From positions 62,001 to 126,000 of the forward strand of contig NZ_JAQSIP010000012.1 of assembly GCF_028649475.1 (NCBI RefSeq): a stretch of 64,000 nt of DNA, given 5' to 3'. The notes under the pieces are model-generated. The model ran no database searches. It was not told the origin of the DNA and was given only the letters and a program-made list of their open reading frames with translations. This DNA comes from Curvibacter cyanobacteriorum (GTDB lineage Bacteria; Pseudomonadota; Gammaproteobacteria; Burkholderiales; Burkholderiaceae_C). The first letter of the stretch is position 1. Every line of letters begins with the position of its first letter. Below are positions 9,101 to 16,520 of the stretch, one piece after another. The position numbers and the translations under genes were made by a program.

Positions 9101-10680
9101 ACGGCACCGGCCTGGCCAGCCCGGTGGCCAACAGCCCGGTCACGGGCGTGTTTGTCGCGGGGGCTGCCACGGCCGCCAGCTCACGCATCAGCCTCAGCAG
9201 CGGGCCCAAGACGGCCAATGGCAGTGATGACTACACCCTGAGTGCCAGCGCCTACGACGCCCAAGGCAACCTGAACACCGCCACCTCGACCGATTTCAGC
9301 TTTGCCCTTTCCGGCGCCGGGGCCTCCTTGCGCGCCGCTACCTGCAGCACAGGCACCACGGGCACCTGCAGCATCACCGTCACGGCCACCGTGGCGGGCA
9401 ACTACCCGATCACGGCGCGCACCGGTGGCGTGTTGGTGGGGGGCAGCAACCCGGTCACGGCGGCGTTCGTGGCGGGCTTGGCCAGCGCGGCCAGCTCGCA
9501 GCTCAGCATCACGGCGGGGCCCCGCATGGCCAATGGCGTGGACAGCCACGTCATCACCGTCACGGCCCTGGATGCGCAGGGCAATCTGGCCGTCAGCCCG
9601 GCGGTCACTTTTGCCTTCAGCGTGCCTGGCACGGGCGTCACCCTGAGTGCCACCCAATGCGTGACCGCCCTGACGGGGCCGGGGGCGGGCAGCTGCACGG
9701 TCAATCTGACGGCCACGGTCGCGGGCAGTCATGCCGTCACGGCGCGCCTGGGCGGCGTGCCGCTGGGGGGCAGCAACCCCGTCAGTGGGGTGTTTGTGGC
9801 CCAGGGGGCCTCGGCCGCGCGTTCGATGGTCACCATTGATTTGAGTGGCGGGGTGCATTACGCCAACGGCAGTGACAGCTACACCATCACCGCCACCGCC
9901 ATGGATGCGATGGGCAACCTCAACCAATGGCAGCCCCAGACCTTTGAGTTTGTGGTGCAAGGGGTGGGCCTGACCTCCCGTGTGCTAAGCGAAACCCGCT
10001 TGCGCAACAACCCGGCGCTTTCCGGCTCCACCCTCAGTGCCAACCAGTGCACCACGACCGTCACCGGCCCGGCGGCAGGCACTTGTTCGATCACCTTGCG
10101 CTCGGTGCAAGCCGGTTGGACGGTGGTACAGACCAGCTTGACTGGCGTGCCCCTGGCCCAGGCCGTGGGCGGGCAGGTGGCGGCGCAGTTCATGCCCGGT
10201 CCGGTGAGCGCAGCCACCTCCTCGATCAGCCTGGACAGCGGTCCCAAGCTGGCCGATGGGCAAGCGTTTTACACCCTGACCGCCACGGCGCGGGACGCAC
10301 AAGGCAACCTGAAGACCGATGCCCCCACGATTTTCAACTTCAGCAACGCGGGCGCGGGGGCCTTCCTGAGTGCAGCCAGTTGCAGCACCGCGACCAGTGG
10401 CGCGGGGGCTGGCACCTGCAGCGTGACCTGGCGCGCCACCGTGGCTGGGGTCTACCCCGTGCAGGCCACGGAGGGCGGTGTGGCGGTCGGCGTGCCCACC
10501 AATGGGTGGGTGAACGCCAACTTTGTGAACCTGGCGTTGGCGCCGGCACCGTCGCCGAACGGGGTGACCGCCGTGCCGACCCTGGGCGAGTGGGCCATGC
10601 TGGGCTTGATCGGCCTGATGCCTTGGCTGGCCTGGGCGCAGCGGCGACCACGCCGCGTGCCGGGGCCCCTCCAGCGTTGA
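3124..10680 (+). CDS. giant secreted Ig-like repeat protein with IPTL-CTERM tail
   Basis: About 2,518 residues. The ATG at 3124 follows AAAGGG; ATG at 3205 (MQAAHWCAMG) is an equally possible start. The stretch LTLLLWLLLASAALAQ is the signal peptide. Then come a jelly-roll-like, possibly carbohydrate-binding domain with SFEG near its start and TFYIDDLSMVD near its end (about 3290-3740), two DUF11-like repeats (LSLSKTNPASLVVG and LGLTKANPASLMVG), and about 18 invasin/Big-1-like repeats of about 104-110 residues (about 4670-10540). Each repeat has SRVSIS.GPK.ANG, YTLT..A.DAQGNL and a Cys pair in C.T.T.G..AG.C.V.L.ATVAGSY. The end has VPTLGEWAMLG, a hydrophobic stretch and an Arg cluster, which is the IPTL-CTERM sorting signal. 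A cell-surface or matrix role is inferred; the ligand is unknown. Confidence 0.88.
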   Translation: MTSPLFSSVPVPAGTLQTDGSNPSGRSMQAAHWCAMGLTLLLWLLLASAALAQTSTYVSNPESFEGSTLNASFGGNGFTVTNTFARSGTKSIRSNSSGAQLDIDYLVPRGSTYTLSYWQYCANTAQCPANSYTYLAATSGRVLAGTGTIYAAQSCPSGNAIGVWSRCQATFSVPANASSNYVWLRLSTYNNGTFYIDDLSMVDSSNKLSLSKTNPASLVVGTASDYSFTVSNTGSVASGTTLHVYEQLPAHVAFNSGAVATGGSVTPSAVSCSVVSGTVASGQLLNCAVTLPGALAAGTGSANFTLNVTPQPGVASSVSNKAQIDPTGTNAAQTPSACTANGTPAGCAVTPLQSVGNGVSLGLTKANPASLMVGSSSAYQLTLSNTGANPSATSLVVYDQLPANFQYDGAAPLATGSVTPTGVSCASSGQVSTGLLLTCTVSLPAGGVPASTGTAAFSISATPLAGAAGVSASNKAAIDSTGQNAAQTPSSCTANNSPTAGCAVAAAMSPFAPATAAQSQLSLAPAGPLVAGAASYTLTVTARDSAGHVVTDQSYTYQFSSSGASLSAASCSTATSGGSAGSCSVTLSSSVAGSYTVSASLSGAAIAGSPGSAVFVAGAATAAASRVSISSGPKAANGSDAYTITATAYDANGNLASNASNTFSFSAPGAGAALSASTCTSTTGTCSVTLTATTAGSYPITASLGGTAVGGTNPVTAVFVAGAATAAASRVSISSGPKAANGSDAYTITATAYDANGNLASNASNTFSFSAPGAGAALSASTCTSTTGTCSVTLTATTAGSYPITASLGGMAVGGTNPVTGVFGAGAATAAASRVSISSGPKAANGSDAYTITATAYDANGNLASNASNTFSFSAPGAGAALSASTCTSTTGTCSVTLTATTAGSYPITASLGGMAVGGTNPVTGVFGAGAATAAASRVAISNGPLTADGVAAYTLTVTAYDAQGNVVNGASNTFSFSAPAAGASLSASTCTSTTGTCSVSLRATIAGSYPITVSLGGTAVGGTNPVTGVFVAGQPVASASSLAIDAGPKTANGAEAYTLTVTAYDAQGNLNTSTASTYSFDALQPSSGATLSAGTCTTATTGPQAGRCSVSLSATVAGNYSVSARLDGVLIGGSNPAQAVFVAGPPTAASSRVDISAGPRMADGNDSYTLTVRALDAQGNLYTGQSTTFSFSPAAAGANLSALSCSTATTGAGAGSCSVTLTATVAGSYAITASLGGTAVGGTNPVTGVFVAGNPTAASARVAISTGPLVADGVSAYTLTASASDANGNLNTASATTVTFSSPGAGASLSANSCTTATSGAGAGTCTVSLTATVAGSYPITASLGGTPLGGTNPVTGVFVAGAATADGSRVSIDPPGPLTANGVASYTLTVRAQDAQGNLQTGSALDFSFSPPAAGGSLSATTCRTATSGPQAGTCTVTLSATVAAIYSISASLGGTPLGGSNPVSARFVAGEAVAATARASIDAGPKQANGSDAYTLTARASDAFGNLDSSRVYTFNFSPPAAGASLSAASCSTPTTGPTAGTCTVTLSATVVGSYAISVSLGGEALGGTNPLTGSFEAGPSTAASARVSLSSGPKIANGTDAYTLTARAMDANGNLNTSAAMTVAFSSPGGGVSLSAGSCTTATTGAQAGTCAVTVTATVAGSYAITASAGGTAVGGSNPVTAVFVAGSVVAGSSTLAIDSGPKTANGVEAYTLTVTARDAQGNLVTANSSFNFSLGSAGATLSANSCNTTAGVCSVTLRSTVAGTHAVTASLAGQNIGGSNPASAVFVAGPAVAGSSRLSISPGGPRAANGSDAYAITASAYDAQGNLVTGVSQTFVFSSPAAGATLSANSCTTSTGACTVQLTATVVGSYQASATLGGTALGGTNPVTATFQAGVATAAQSQALISTGPKLANGVDAYTVSAVAYDAQGNAVTLNPVTFTFALVNTPSAASLSAASCVTPTTGPDAGRCSVTLVATSAAAYPVQVRLDGTGLASPVANSPVTGVFVAGAATAASSRISLSSGPKTANGSDDYTLSASAYDAQGNLNTATSTDFSFALSGAGASLRAATCSTGTTGTCSITVTATVAGNYPITARTGGVLVGGSNPVTAAFVAGLASAASSQLSITAGPRMANGVDSHVITVTALDAQGNLAVSPAVTFAFSVPGTGVTLSATQCVTALTGPGAGSCTVNLTATVAGSHAVTARLGGVPLGGSNPVSGVFVAQGASAARSMVTIDLSGGVHYANGSDSYTITATAMDAMGNLNQWQPQTFEFVVQGVGLTSRVLSETRLRNNPALSGSTLSANQCTTTVTGPAAGTCSITLRSVQAGWTVVQTSLTGVPLAQAVGGQVAAQFMPGPVSAATSSISLDSGPKLADGQAFYTLTATARDAQGNLKTDAPTIFNFSNAGAGAFLSAASCSTATSGAGAGTCSVTWRATVAGVYPVQATEGGVAVGVPTNGWVNANFVNLALAPAPSPNGVTAVPTLGEWAMLGLIGLMPWLAWAQRRPRRVPGPLQR
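4969..5904 (+). repeat. three tandem near-identical 312-bp repeats inside the giant gene
   Basis: Copies run 4969-5280, 5281-5592 and 5593-5904, each exactly 312 bp or 104 codons. They differ by only a few bases, for example GGCACGGCG versus GGCATGGCG and GTGGCC versus GGGGCC. The flanking repeats of the same protein family have diverged much more. This points to recent duplication or gene conversion, and the repeat number may vary between strains. Confidence 0.95.
10573..10680 (+). other. IPTL-CTERM sorting signal coding segment
   Basis: This 3' end encodes VPTLGEWAMLG, a hydrophobic helix (LIGLMPWLAWA) and a basic tail (QRRPRRVPG). It matches the IPTL-CTERM architecture, an exosortase-type C-terminal signal seen in many secreted proteins of Betaproteobacteria. 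No sorting enzyme gene lies in this window. Confidence 0.85.
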
Positions 10681-10784
10681 CATGTCGACTTGGCCGCTCC
10701 GTTTCACAGGCCCCAGAGGGGGCCCGCCGCACCCGCTTATGCTGCACTGCGGCGATAATCGCTGCAGTTACTTAGGGAGTGCGT

Positions 10785-11609
10785 GTGGATATCGTGTTGC
10801 TGGTCAAAGCGGCCCTCATGGGCGTGGTCGAGGGCTTGACCGAGTTCTTGCCCATTTCGTCAACCGGGCACCTGATCTTGGCGGGGGCCCTGCTGGGCTT
10901 CGACGACGACAAGGCCAAGGTGTTTGACATCGCGATCCAGACCGGCGCCATCTTCGCGGTGGTGCTGGTGTACTGGCAAAAGATCCGCGATACCGTGGTG
11001 GCCCTGCCGACCCACCCGCGCGCGCGACGCTTTGCCTTCAATGTACTGGTCGGCTTTTTGCCGGCCGTGGTGCTGGGCCTGCTGTTTGGCAAGTTCATCA
11101 AGGCCCACCTGTTCACGCCGGAGGTGGTGGCCAGCACCTTCATCCTGGGCGGCTTTGTCATCTTGTGGGCCGAGCGCCGGCCGCAAAGCGACGCCCACAT
11201 CCAGAACGTGGACAGCATGACCCCGCTGGACGCGCTCAAGGTCGGTCTGGTGCAGTGCTTGGCCATGGTGCCGGGCACCAGCCGCAGCGGGGCCACCATC
11301 ATCGGCGGCATGTTGCTGGGCCTGAGCCGCAAGGCCGCCACCGACTTTTCATTCTTCCTGGCCATCCCGACCCTGATTGGCGCAGGCGCCTACAGCCTCT
11401 ACAAAGAGCGGGCCCTGCTGTCGATGGCCGACCTGCCGGTGTTCCTGGTGGGCCTGCTGTTCTCGTTCGTCAGTGCATGGATCTGCGTGCGCTGGTTGCT
11501 GCGCTACATCAGCACGCACAGCTTTGTGGTGTTCGCCTGGTACCGCATTGCCTTCGGCATCGTGGTGCTGGTCACCGCCTGGACCGGTGCCGTGCGCTGG
11601 GCCGCCTGA
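10785..11609 (+). CDS. uppP: undecaprenyl-diphosphatase UppP (BacA)
   Basis: 274 residues. This integral membrane phosphatase converts undecaprenyl diphosphate to the monophosphate, recycling the lipid carrier for peptidoglycan and other cell-wall glycans. It shows the two family signatures, [14 protein letters not shown] near the N-terminus and [10 protein letters not shown] mid-protein, and several hydrophobic segments. The GTG start at 10785 ([11 protein letters not shown]) is chosen because AGGGAG lies five bases upstream and the family begins this way; a GTG two codons earlier is less likely. A GATAAT at 10754-10759 could be its -10 element. A strong terminator follows the gene. Confidence 0.96.
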   Translation: MDIVLLVKAALMGVVEGLTEFLPISSTGHLILAGALLGFDDDKAKVFDIAIQTGAIFAVVLVYWQKIRDTVVALPTHPRARRFAFNVLVGFLPAVVLGLLFGKFIKAHLFTPEVVASTFILGGFVILWAERRPQSDAHIQNVDSMTPLDALKVGLVQCLAMVPGTSRSGATIIGGMLLGLSRKAATDFSFFLAIPTLIGAGAYSLYKERALLSMADLPVFLVGLLFSFVSAWICVRWLLRYISTHSFVVFAWYRIAFGIVVLVTAWTGAVRWAA

Positions 11610-11734
11610 CCCCTTGCGCATTTGAGGCATTTGAGGCATTCGAAGTGTTGGAGGCGTCGGGGCGTTTGGCCGCCCGCGCTGTGAGCAGAATGCCTTGAGC
11701 CGGCCGCCTGAACCGTGGCCTCAACGCCGCTCAA

Positions 11735-11762
11735 CCGCTGTCCAGGGACAGCGGTTTTTTTT
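11735..11762 (+). terminator. intrinsic terminator after uppP
   Basis: CCGCTGTCC, a two-base loop and GGACAGCGG (11735-11754) form a perfect 9-bp stem followed by eight T residues (11755-11762). It lies about 125 bases after the uppP stop and faces the end of the convergent hydrolase gene. Confidence 0.93.
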
Positions 11763-11797
11763 CGCCCGGGGCGCGTGCGGGCGCGTGCGTCAGGCGT

Positions 11798-12634
11798 TCA
11801 GGGCTTGGCGGTGTCGAGGTTCAGCAGCGCGGCCTCGATGGCCGCCGCCGTGGCGATGGGCTTTTCCATCGGGAACAGGTGGCTGCCATCGAGCATCATG
11901 ACCCGGCCCTTGACCACCTTCTCGGTCATCGCCATGCCCACCTGTTGCATTTCCTTGGACGCGCGACCGCCAATGAAGGCGGCCGGGCATTTGAGCGGGT
12001 GGCGCGCCAGCAGGCGGTCCAGGTTGTGCGGCAGGGTGTTGTAGATGGCGGTCTCGACCTCGCGCGTGAAACTCAGCACCCGGCGCGGGCCGTGGGCGCC
12101 CAGCTCATCGTGGGTGCCGTGCGCAATGTAGTCGCGCAGCACCTGCGGGTCCCAGCGGGCAAATGCTTTCTTGTGCTCGAAATGCGCCAGCGCCTCGTCG
12201 GCACTGGCCCAGCTGTTGCGGCGGCGCAGGCTGATCTTGCCCGGCGACACCGAGCCGACCAGCTGGGTCTGCTTCATGACGCCCACCGTGGTGGCGCGCC
12301 AGCCGCCCAGCAGCGGTGAGTCCAGCAGCAACACGCCTTTGACGCCATGCCCGCCCAATTTGGGGTGCTGGGCCGCGGCCATCACGCTGAGGAAGCCCCC
12401 CAGCGAGTGGCCGACCAAGAACGCAGGTTCACCGGCCTGTTCGATCTCGGCCTGGGCGAAATCCGTCAGTTGCTGCACCAGGTGGGGCCAGTTGCTGGTC
12501 ACCGGGTAACGCGGGTCGTGACCGAACTGGTCCACGGCGCGCACCCGGAAGCCACGCTGGCGCAGTTGTTCGAACAGCAGCCGGTAGGTGCCCGCCGGAA
12601 AGCTGTTGGCGTGCGAAAAAATGATCAGTGACAT
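11798..12634 (-). CDS. alpha/beta-hydrolase fold protein
   Basis: 278 residues. The nucleophile elbow GHSLGG follows PAFLV, and the N-terminal strand with an oxyanion-type motif reads LIIFSHANSFPAGTY. A late His in LDGSHLFPMEKP is the likely catalytic base. This is the standard layout of an alpha/beta-hydrolase (esterase or lipase-like); the substrate cannot be told from sequence. No signal peptide is visible, so it is probably cytoplasmic. It starts 28 bases after the anbu stop and is probably in one operon with mutS and anbu. Confidence 0.85.
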   Translation of the reverse strand: MSLIIFSHANSFPAGTYRLLFEQLRQRGFRVRAVDQFGHDPRYPVTSNWPHLVQQLTDFAQAEIEQAGEPAFLVGHSLGGFLSVMAAAQHPKLGGHGVKGVLLLDSPLLGGWRATTVGVMKQTQLVGSVSPGKISLRRRNSWASADEALAHFEHKKAFARWDPQVLRDYIAHGTHDELGAHGPRRVLSFTREVETAIYNTLPHNLDRLLARHPLKCPAAFIGGRASKEMQQVGMAMTEKVVKGRVMMLDGSHLFPMEKPIATAAAIEAALLNLDTAKP

Positions 12635-12662
12635 GGCGCGCCCTCTGGGGCCGGGGACTGCC

Positions 12663-13490
12663 TCAAATCAGCTTCTCGTTGGGGGTGGCAATCTTGCGCA
12701 GGGGCTTGCTGCGCGGCGAGTGCACCATCAGCGGCACGTCGGTTTGACCGCCGCCCCACATCGGGTCCTCGATGCTGTCGAAGACCTGGCGCAGTTTCTC
12801 GCCCCAGCTGCCGCGCACCATGCGGAAGTACGGGTTGTTCTCGTCGATGCAGATCACCTTGTCGGTCTGGTACTGGTTGGCTTCGTAGACCACCAGGTCC
12901 AGCGGCAGGCCCACCGACAGGTTGGACTTGAGGGTCGAATCCATCGACACCAGCGCGCACTTGGCGGCCTCGTCCAGCGGGGTTTCGGGCGAGATCACGC
13001 GGTCCAGCACGGGCTTGCCGTACTTGGATTCGCCCACCTGGAAGTACGGCGTCTCGGGCGTGGCTTCGATGAAGTTGCCCGCCGAGTAGACCTGGAACAG
13101 GCGCATGCCTTCGCCCTTGATCTGGCCGCCGAGGATCAGCGAGACGTTGAACTCGACCCCGGCCTGGCGCAGCGACGCCGCGTCACGTTCGTAGACGCGG
13201 CGCACCGCCGACCCCAGCACGCGGCAGGCGTCGAACATGCTCTTGGCGTTCCAGATGGTGATGGGTTCGCTGTCCTCGTGCTCCTTGAGCTGCTCGACCT
13301 GCAGGATCTCGCGCACCGACTGCGAGATGCTCAGGTTGCCCGCCGACAGCAGCACCATGAAGCGGTCGTCGGCCTTCTCATAGACGATCATCTTGCGGAA
13401 GGTGCTGATCTGGTCCAGACCGGCATTGGTGCGGGAGTCGGACAGGAACACCAGGCCCGCATTGAGTTTGATGGCGACGCAGTAAGTCAT
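12663..13490 (-). CDS. anbu: Anbu-type proteasome-like peptidase
   Basis: 275 residues, matching the predicted proteasome-type proteases known as Anbu. The start [19 protein letters not shown] places Thr at position 2, the expected N-terminal nucleophile after Met removal. SRTNAG supplies the proteasome-fold acidic/basic residues, and the [13 protein letters not shown] and LILGGQI segments fit beta-subunit strands. Family members self-assemble into ring or helical particles; the substrate is unknown. Its ATG overlaps the mutS stop as ATGA, so it is translationally coupled to mutS. The partners often found beside Anbu (transglutaminase-like, alpha-E and ATP-grasp proteins) are absent here. Confidence 0.88.
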   Translation of the reverse strand: MTYCVAIKLNAGLVFLSDSRTNAGLDQISTFRKMIVYEKADDRFMVLLSAGNLSISQSVREILQVEQLKEHEDSEPITIWNAKSMFDACRVLGSAVRRVYERDAASLRQAGVEFNVSLILGGQIKGEGMRLFQVYSAGNFIEATPETPYFQVGESKYGKPVLDRVISPETPLDEAAKCALVSMDSTLKSNLSVGLPLDLVVYEANQYQTDKVICIDENNPYFRMVRGSWGEKLRQVFDSIEDPMWGGGQTDVPLMVHSPRSKPLRKIATPNEKLI

Positions 13491-16132
13491 GAGGAAGACG
13501 CTAGTTTTTTGAGTGAGTAGATCAGGTCCAGCGCTTCGCGCGGACTCAGGGTGTCGGGGTCGATCTCGGCAAACCTTGATTCTAAGGCGCTCGGTGCTAT
13601 TTTTTCGATAGCTGGCGGGGCTGCAAACAAGTCCACCTGGGCCTGGGCTTCGGTGGCCCGTTCCTCCAGCGTTTGCAGGGTGTGGCGCGCGTGGCTCAGC
13701 ACGGGGCCGGGCATGCCCGCGAGGCGGGCCACCTGGATGCCGTAGCTGCGGCTGGCCGGGCCGGGCTGGATCTCGTGCAGGAACACGATGTCCGAGCCGG
13801 CCTCGGTGGCGCTGACGTGCACGTTCACCGCCTGGTGGTGTTTGACCGGGAACTCGGTCAACTCAAAGTAGTGGGTGGCAAACAGCGTGAAGGCCTGGGT
13901 CTTGTCGTGCAGGTGGGTGGCAATGCCTGCGGCCAGCGCCAGACCGTCAAAGGTCGAGGTGCCCCGGCCGATCTCGTCCATCAGCACCAGGCTGTGCGGC
14001 GTGGCGCTGTGCAGAATTTGAGCGGCTTCGGTCATCTCCAGCATGAAGGTCGATTGGGCATTGGCCAGGTCGTCGGCCGCACCGATGCGGGTGTGGATGG
14101 CATCGATGGGGCCGATCCGGCACGCATCGGCGGGCACATGGCTGCCCATGCTGGCCAGAAGCACGATCAATGCCACTTGGCGCATGTAGGTCGATTTACC
14201 GCCCATGTTGGGGCCGGTGATGACCTGCAGGCGTTGCTTGAGCCCCAGTTGGGTGTCGTTGGCGATGAAGCTGCCGCCCGAGGTCTCGGCCAGCCGCGCC
14301 TCGACCACCGGGTGGCGGCCACGCGTGATCTCGATGCAGGGCTCTTTGGCGTAGACCGGCGCGGTCCAGTTCAGGGTCAGGGCGCGTTCGGTCAGCGTGC
14401 ACAGCACGTCCAGCGTGGCCAGCGCGCGGGCCACCCGGCTGAGCGTGGGCACATGCGCCTGCAGCGCGTCCAGCACCTGTTCGTAAAGCCATTTCTCGCG
14501 AGCCAGGGCGCGCTCCTGGGCCGACAGGGCCTTGTCCTCGAAGGCCTTGAGCTCTGGGGTGATGAAGCGCTCGGCGTTCTTCAGGGTCTGGCGGCGGCGG
14601 TAGTCGGCCGGCACCTTGTCGAGCTGGCCCTGCGTGATCTCGATGTAGAAGCCGTGCACCTTGTTGTATTGCACGCGCAGGTTGGCGATGCCGGTGCGCT
14701 CGCGTTCGCGCACTTCGAGGTCGACCAGGAAGCTGTCGGCGTGGGTCTGGATGTGGCGCAGCTCGTCGAGTTCGGCGTCAAAGCCTTCGGCGATGACCCC
14801 GCCGTCGCGCACCAGGGCCGCGGGCTCGGGCAGGATGGCGCGCTGCAGCAGCACGGCGGTGTCGGGCGGCGGCACCAGCTCGCTGGCGATCTGCGCCAGG
14901 GTGCCGGCTGGCCAGGCGCCACCCAGGGTCAGCTGCTCGGCTTTTTGCAGCGAGTGGAGCAGGGCCACCAGCTCGCGCGGGCGCACCTGGCGCAGCGCGA
15001 TGCGGGCGCTGATGCGTTCCACGTCGCTGGTGCCCTTGAGTTGCTGGCGCAGTGCGTGCCAAGGGCCGGCGCCGTTCTCCCCCTTGAGCGCGGCGATCGC
15101 GTCCAGCCGGGCCTGGGCCAGGCTGCGGTCGCGTGGCGGTTCGAGCAGCCAGGTCTTGAGCAGGCGGCTGCCCATGCCGGTCATGCAGGTGTCGAGCAGT
15201 GAGTAGACGGTGGGCGAGTCCTCGCCGCGCAGGGTTTTGACCAGCTCCAGGTTGCGCCGGGTGGTGACCGGCAGCTCGATCAGTTCGCCGCTGCGCTGCA
15301 CCCGCAGTGCGCGCAAATGCGGCAGGCTGCGGCCCTGGGTGTGTTCGGCGTAGTTGAGCAAGGCCGCGCTGGCGGCGTGGGCCAGTGGCAGGCCGTCGGC
15401 ATGCCAGGTGCTGAGGCTGGCCACCTGCAGCTGCTCGAGCAGCTTGCGTTGGCCCAGTGCCGGGTCAAATTGCCATTCGGGGCGCTGGCTCATGGGCAGG
15501 CCCGCGCTGGCGCGGGTCTGGCGCAGGCGCTGCTCAAACGCCGGGGTCACGTCGGCGCTGTAGATCAGCTCGCTGGGGGCCACGCGCGACAGCCAACTGT
15601 CCAGCTCGTCGGCGCTGCACTCGGCCAAGTGGATGTCGTCCTGCGTCACGCTGAGCCAGGCCAGGCCGCACTGGTTGCGCGGCCCCTGGTGCACCGACAG
15701 CAGGATGGAGTCGGACTTTTCGCCCAGCAGCTCGGCGTCGGTCAGGGTGCCGGGGGTGACCACGCGCACCACCTTGCGTTCCACCGGGCCCTTGGCGGCG
15801 CCGACCTCGCCCACCTGCTCGCAGATGGCCACCGACTCGCCGTGGCGGATCAGGCGCGCGAGGTAATTCTCCATCGCATGAAAGGGCACGCCGGCCATGA
15901 CCACCGGCTGGCCAGCCGACTGGCCACGCCGGGTCAGGGTGATGTCGAGCAGGCGCGCGGCTTTCTCGGCGTCGTCGTAGAACAGCTCGTAGAAGTCACC
16001 CATGCGGTAGAACAACAGGGTGTCGGGGTGGTCCTTCTTGAGCGCGAAGTACTGCACCATCATCGGCGTGTGGCCGGGCAGGTCGGCCAAGCCGACGGCG
16101 GCGCTGCTGGGGGTGTCTTGGGTCATGGGCAA
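13487..16132 (-). CDS. mutS: DNA mismatch repair protein MutS
   Basis: 881 residues, close to the usual length for MutS. The mismatch-reading motif lies in GDFYELF near residue 50. The ATPase end shows Walker [10 protein letters not shown], Walker [17 protein letters not shown] and the His motif in [11 protein letters not shown]. It recognises base mismatches and small loops in cytoplasmic DNA and recruits MutL. A Met two codons inside the chosen start (MTQDTPSS) is an alternative. The stop overlaps the next gene, anbu, by four bases. No mutL or mutH is in the window. Confidence 0.98.
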   Translation of the reverse strand: MPMTQDTPSSAAVGLADLPGHTPMMVQYFALKKDHPDTLLFYRMGDFYELFYDDAEKAARLLDITLTRRGQSAGQPVVMAGVPFHAMENYLARLIRHGESVAICEQVGEVGAAKGPVERKVVRVVTPGTLTDAELLGEKSDSILLSVHQGPRNQCGLAWLSVTQDDIHLAECSADELDSWLSRVAPSELIYSADVTPAFEQRLRQTRASAGLPMSQRPEWQFDPALGQRKLLEQLQVASLSTWHADGLPLAHAASAALLNYAEHTQGRSLPHLRALRVQRSGELIELPVTTRRNLELVKTLRGEDSPTVYSLLDTCMTGMGSRLLKTWLLEPPRDRSLAQARLDAIAALKGENGAGPWHALRQQLKGTSDVERISARIALRQVRPRELVALLHSLQKAEQLTLGGAWPAGTLAQIASELVPPPDTAVLLQRAILPEPAALVRDGGVIAEGFDAELDELRHIQTHADSFLVDLEVRERERTGIANLRVQYNKVHGFYIEITQGQLDKVPADYRRRQTLKNAERFITPELKAFEDKALSAQERALAREKWLYEQVLDALQAHVPTLSRVARALATLDVLCTLTERALTLNWTAPVYAKEPCIEITRGRHPVVEARLAETSGGSFIANDTQLGLKQRLQVITGPNMGGKSTYMRQVALIVLLASMGSHVPADACRIGPIDAIHTRIGAADDLANAQSTFMLEMTEAAQILHSATPHSLVLMDEIGRGTSTFDGLALAAGIATHLHDKTQAFTLFATHYFELTEFPVKHHQAVNVHVSATEAGSDIVFLHEIQPGPASRSYGIQVARLAGMPGPVLSHARHTLQTLEERATEAQAQVDLFAAPPAIEKIAPSALESRFAEIDPDTLSPREALDLIYSLKKLASSS

Positions 16133-16520
16133 ACAAAGGGGAACAGGGGCCGGGCGGTGGGGCGCGGCCAGCGCTCGTCAGGGACAGCGGGCTGCGCGTC
16201 GGCGCCGGGCGCGCCCCGGAAGCGGGGCGTGATGGGGGGATTATCCGGCCTGCGCGGGGGCCGGGCGCTGAGGGGTGGTGGCGCGAAGTCGATGGGGCGT
16301 TGATCCGGCGCTGATCCGGCCTTCAGGCGAAGGTGACCGGGGCCTGGGAGCACAGGGCCGTGCGCGGGGGGCGCGTGCCAGGCCGGGATTGATCCGCCCC
16401 CCGGCGCAGGCCCGGACCCGGTGGTCATTTGGTTCGCTTGCCGTACACTGCGGCGGGGGGTGCCCGGGGCGAGCGCACGACGGGGACCCATGGTCTGACC
16501 CTGACGAGGCACCCTGACGC
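16133..16520. other. 388-bp divergent intergenic region, nothing definite
   Basis: Very GC-rich spacer between the divergent mutS and EAL-domain genes. It must hold both promoters, but I could not pick a convincing -35/-10 pair. Frames on both strands are Arg/Pro/Gly-rich and look non-coding. No stable terminator or RNA gene was recognised. Confidence 0.4.

Noticed and set aside
11612-11650. CATTTGAGG direct repeats after uppP
   Set aside because: Only two short copies, no dyad symmetry and no regulatory context.
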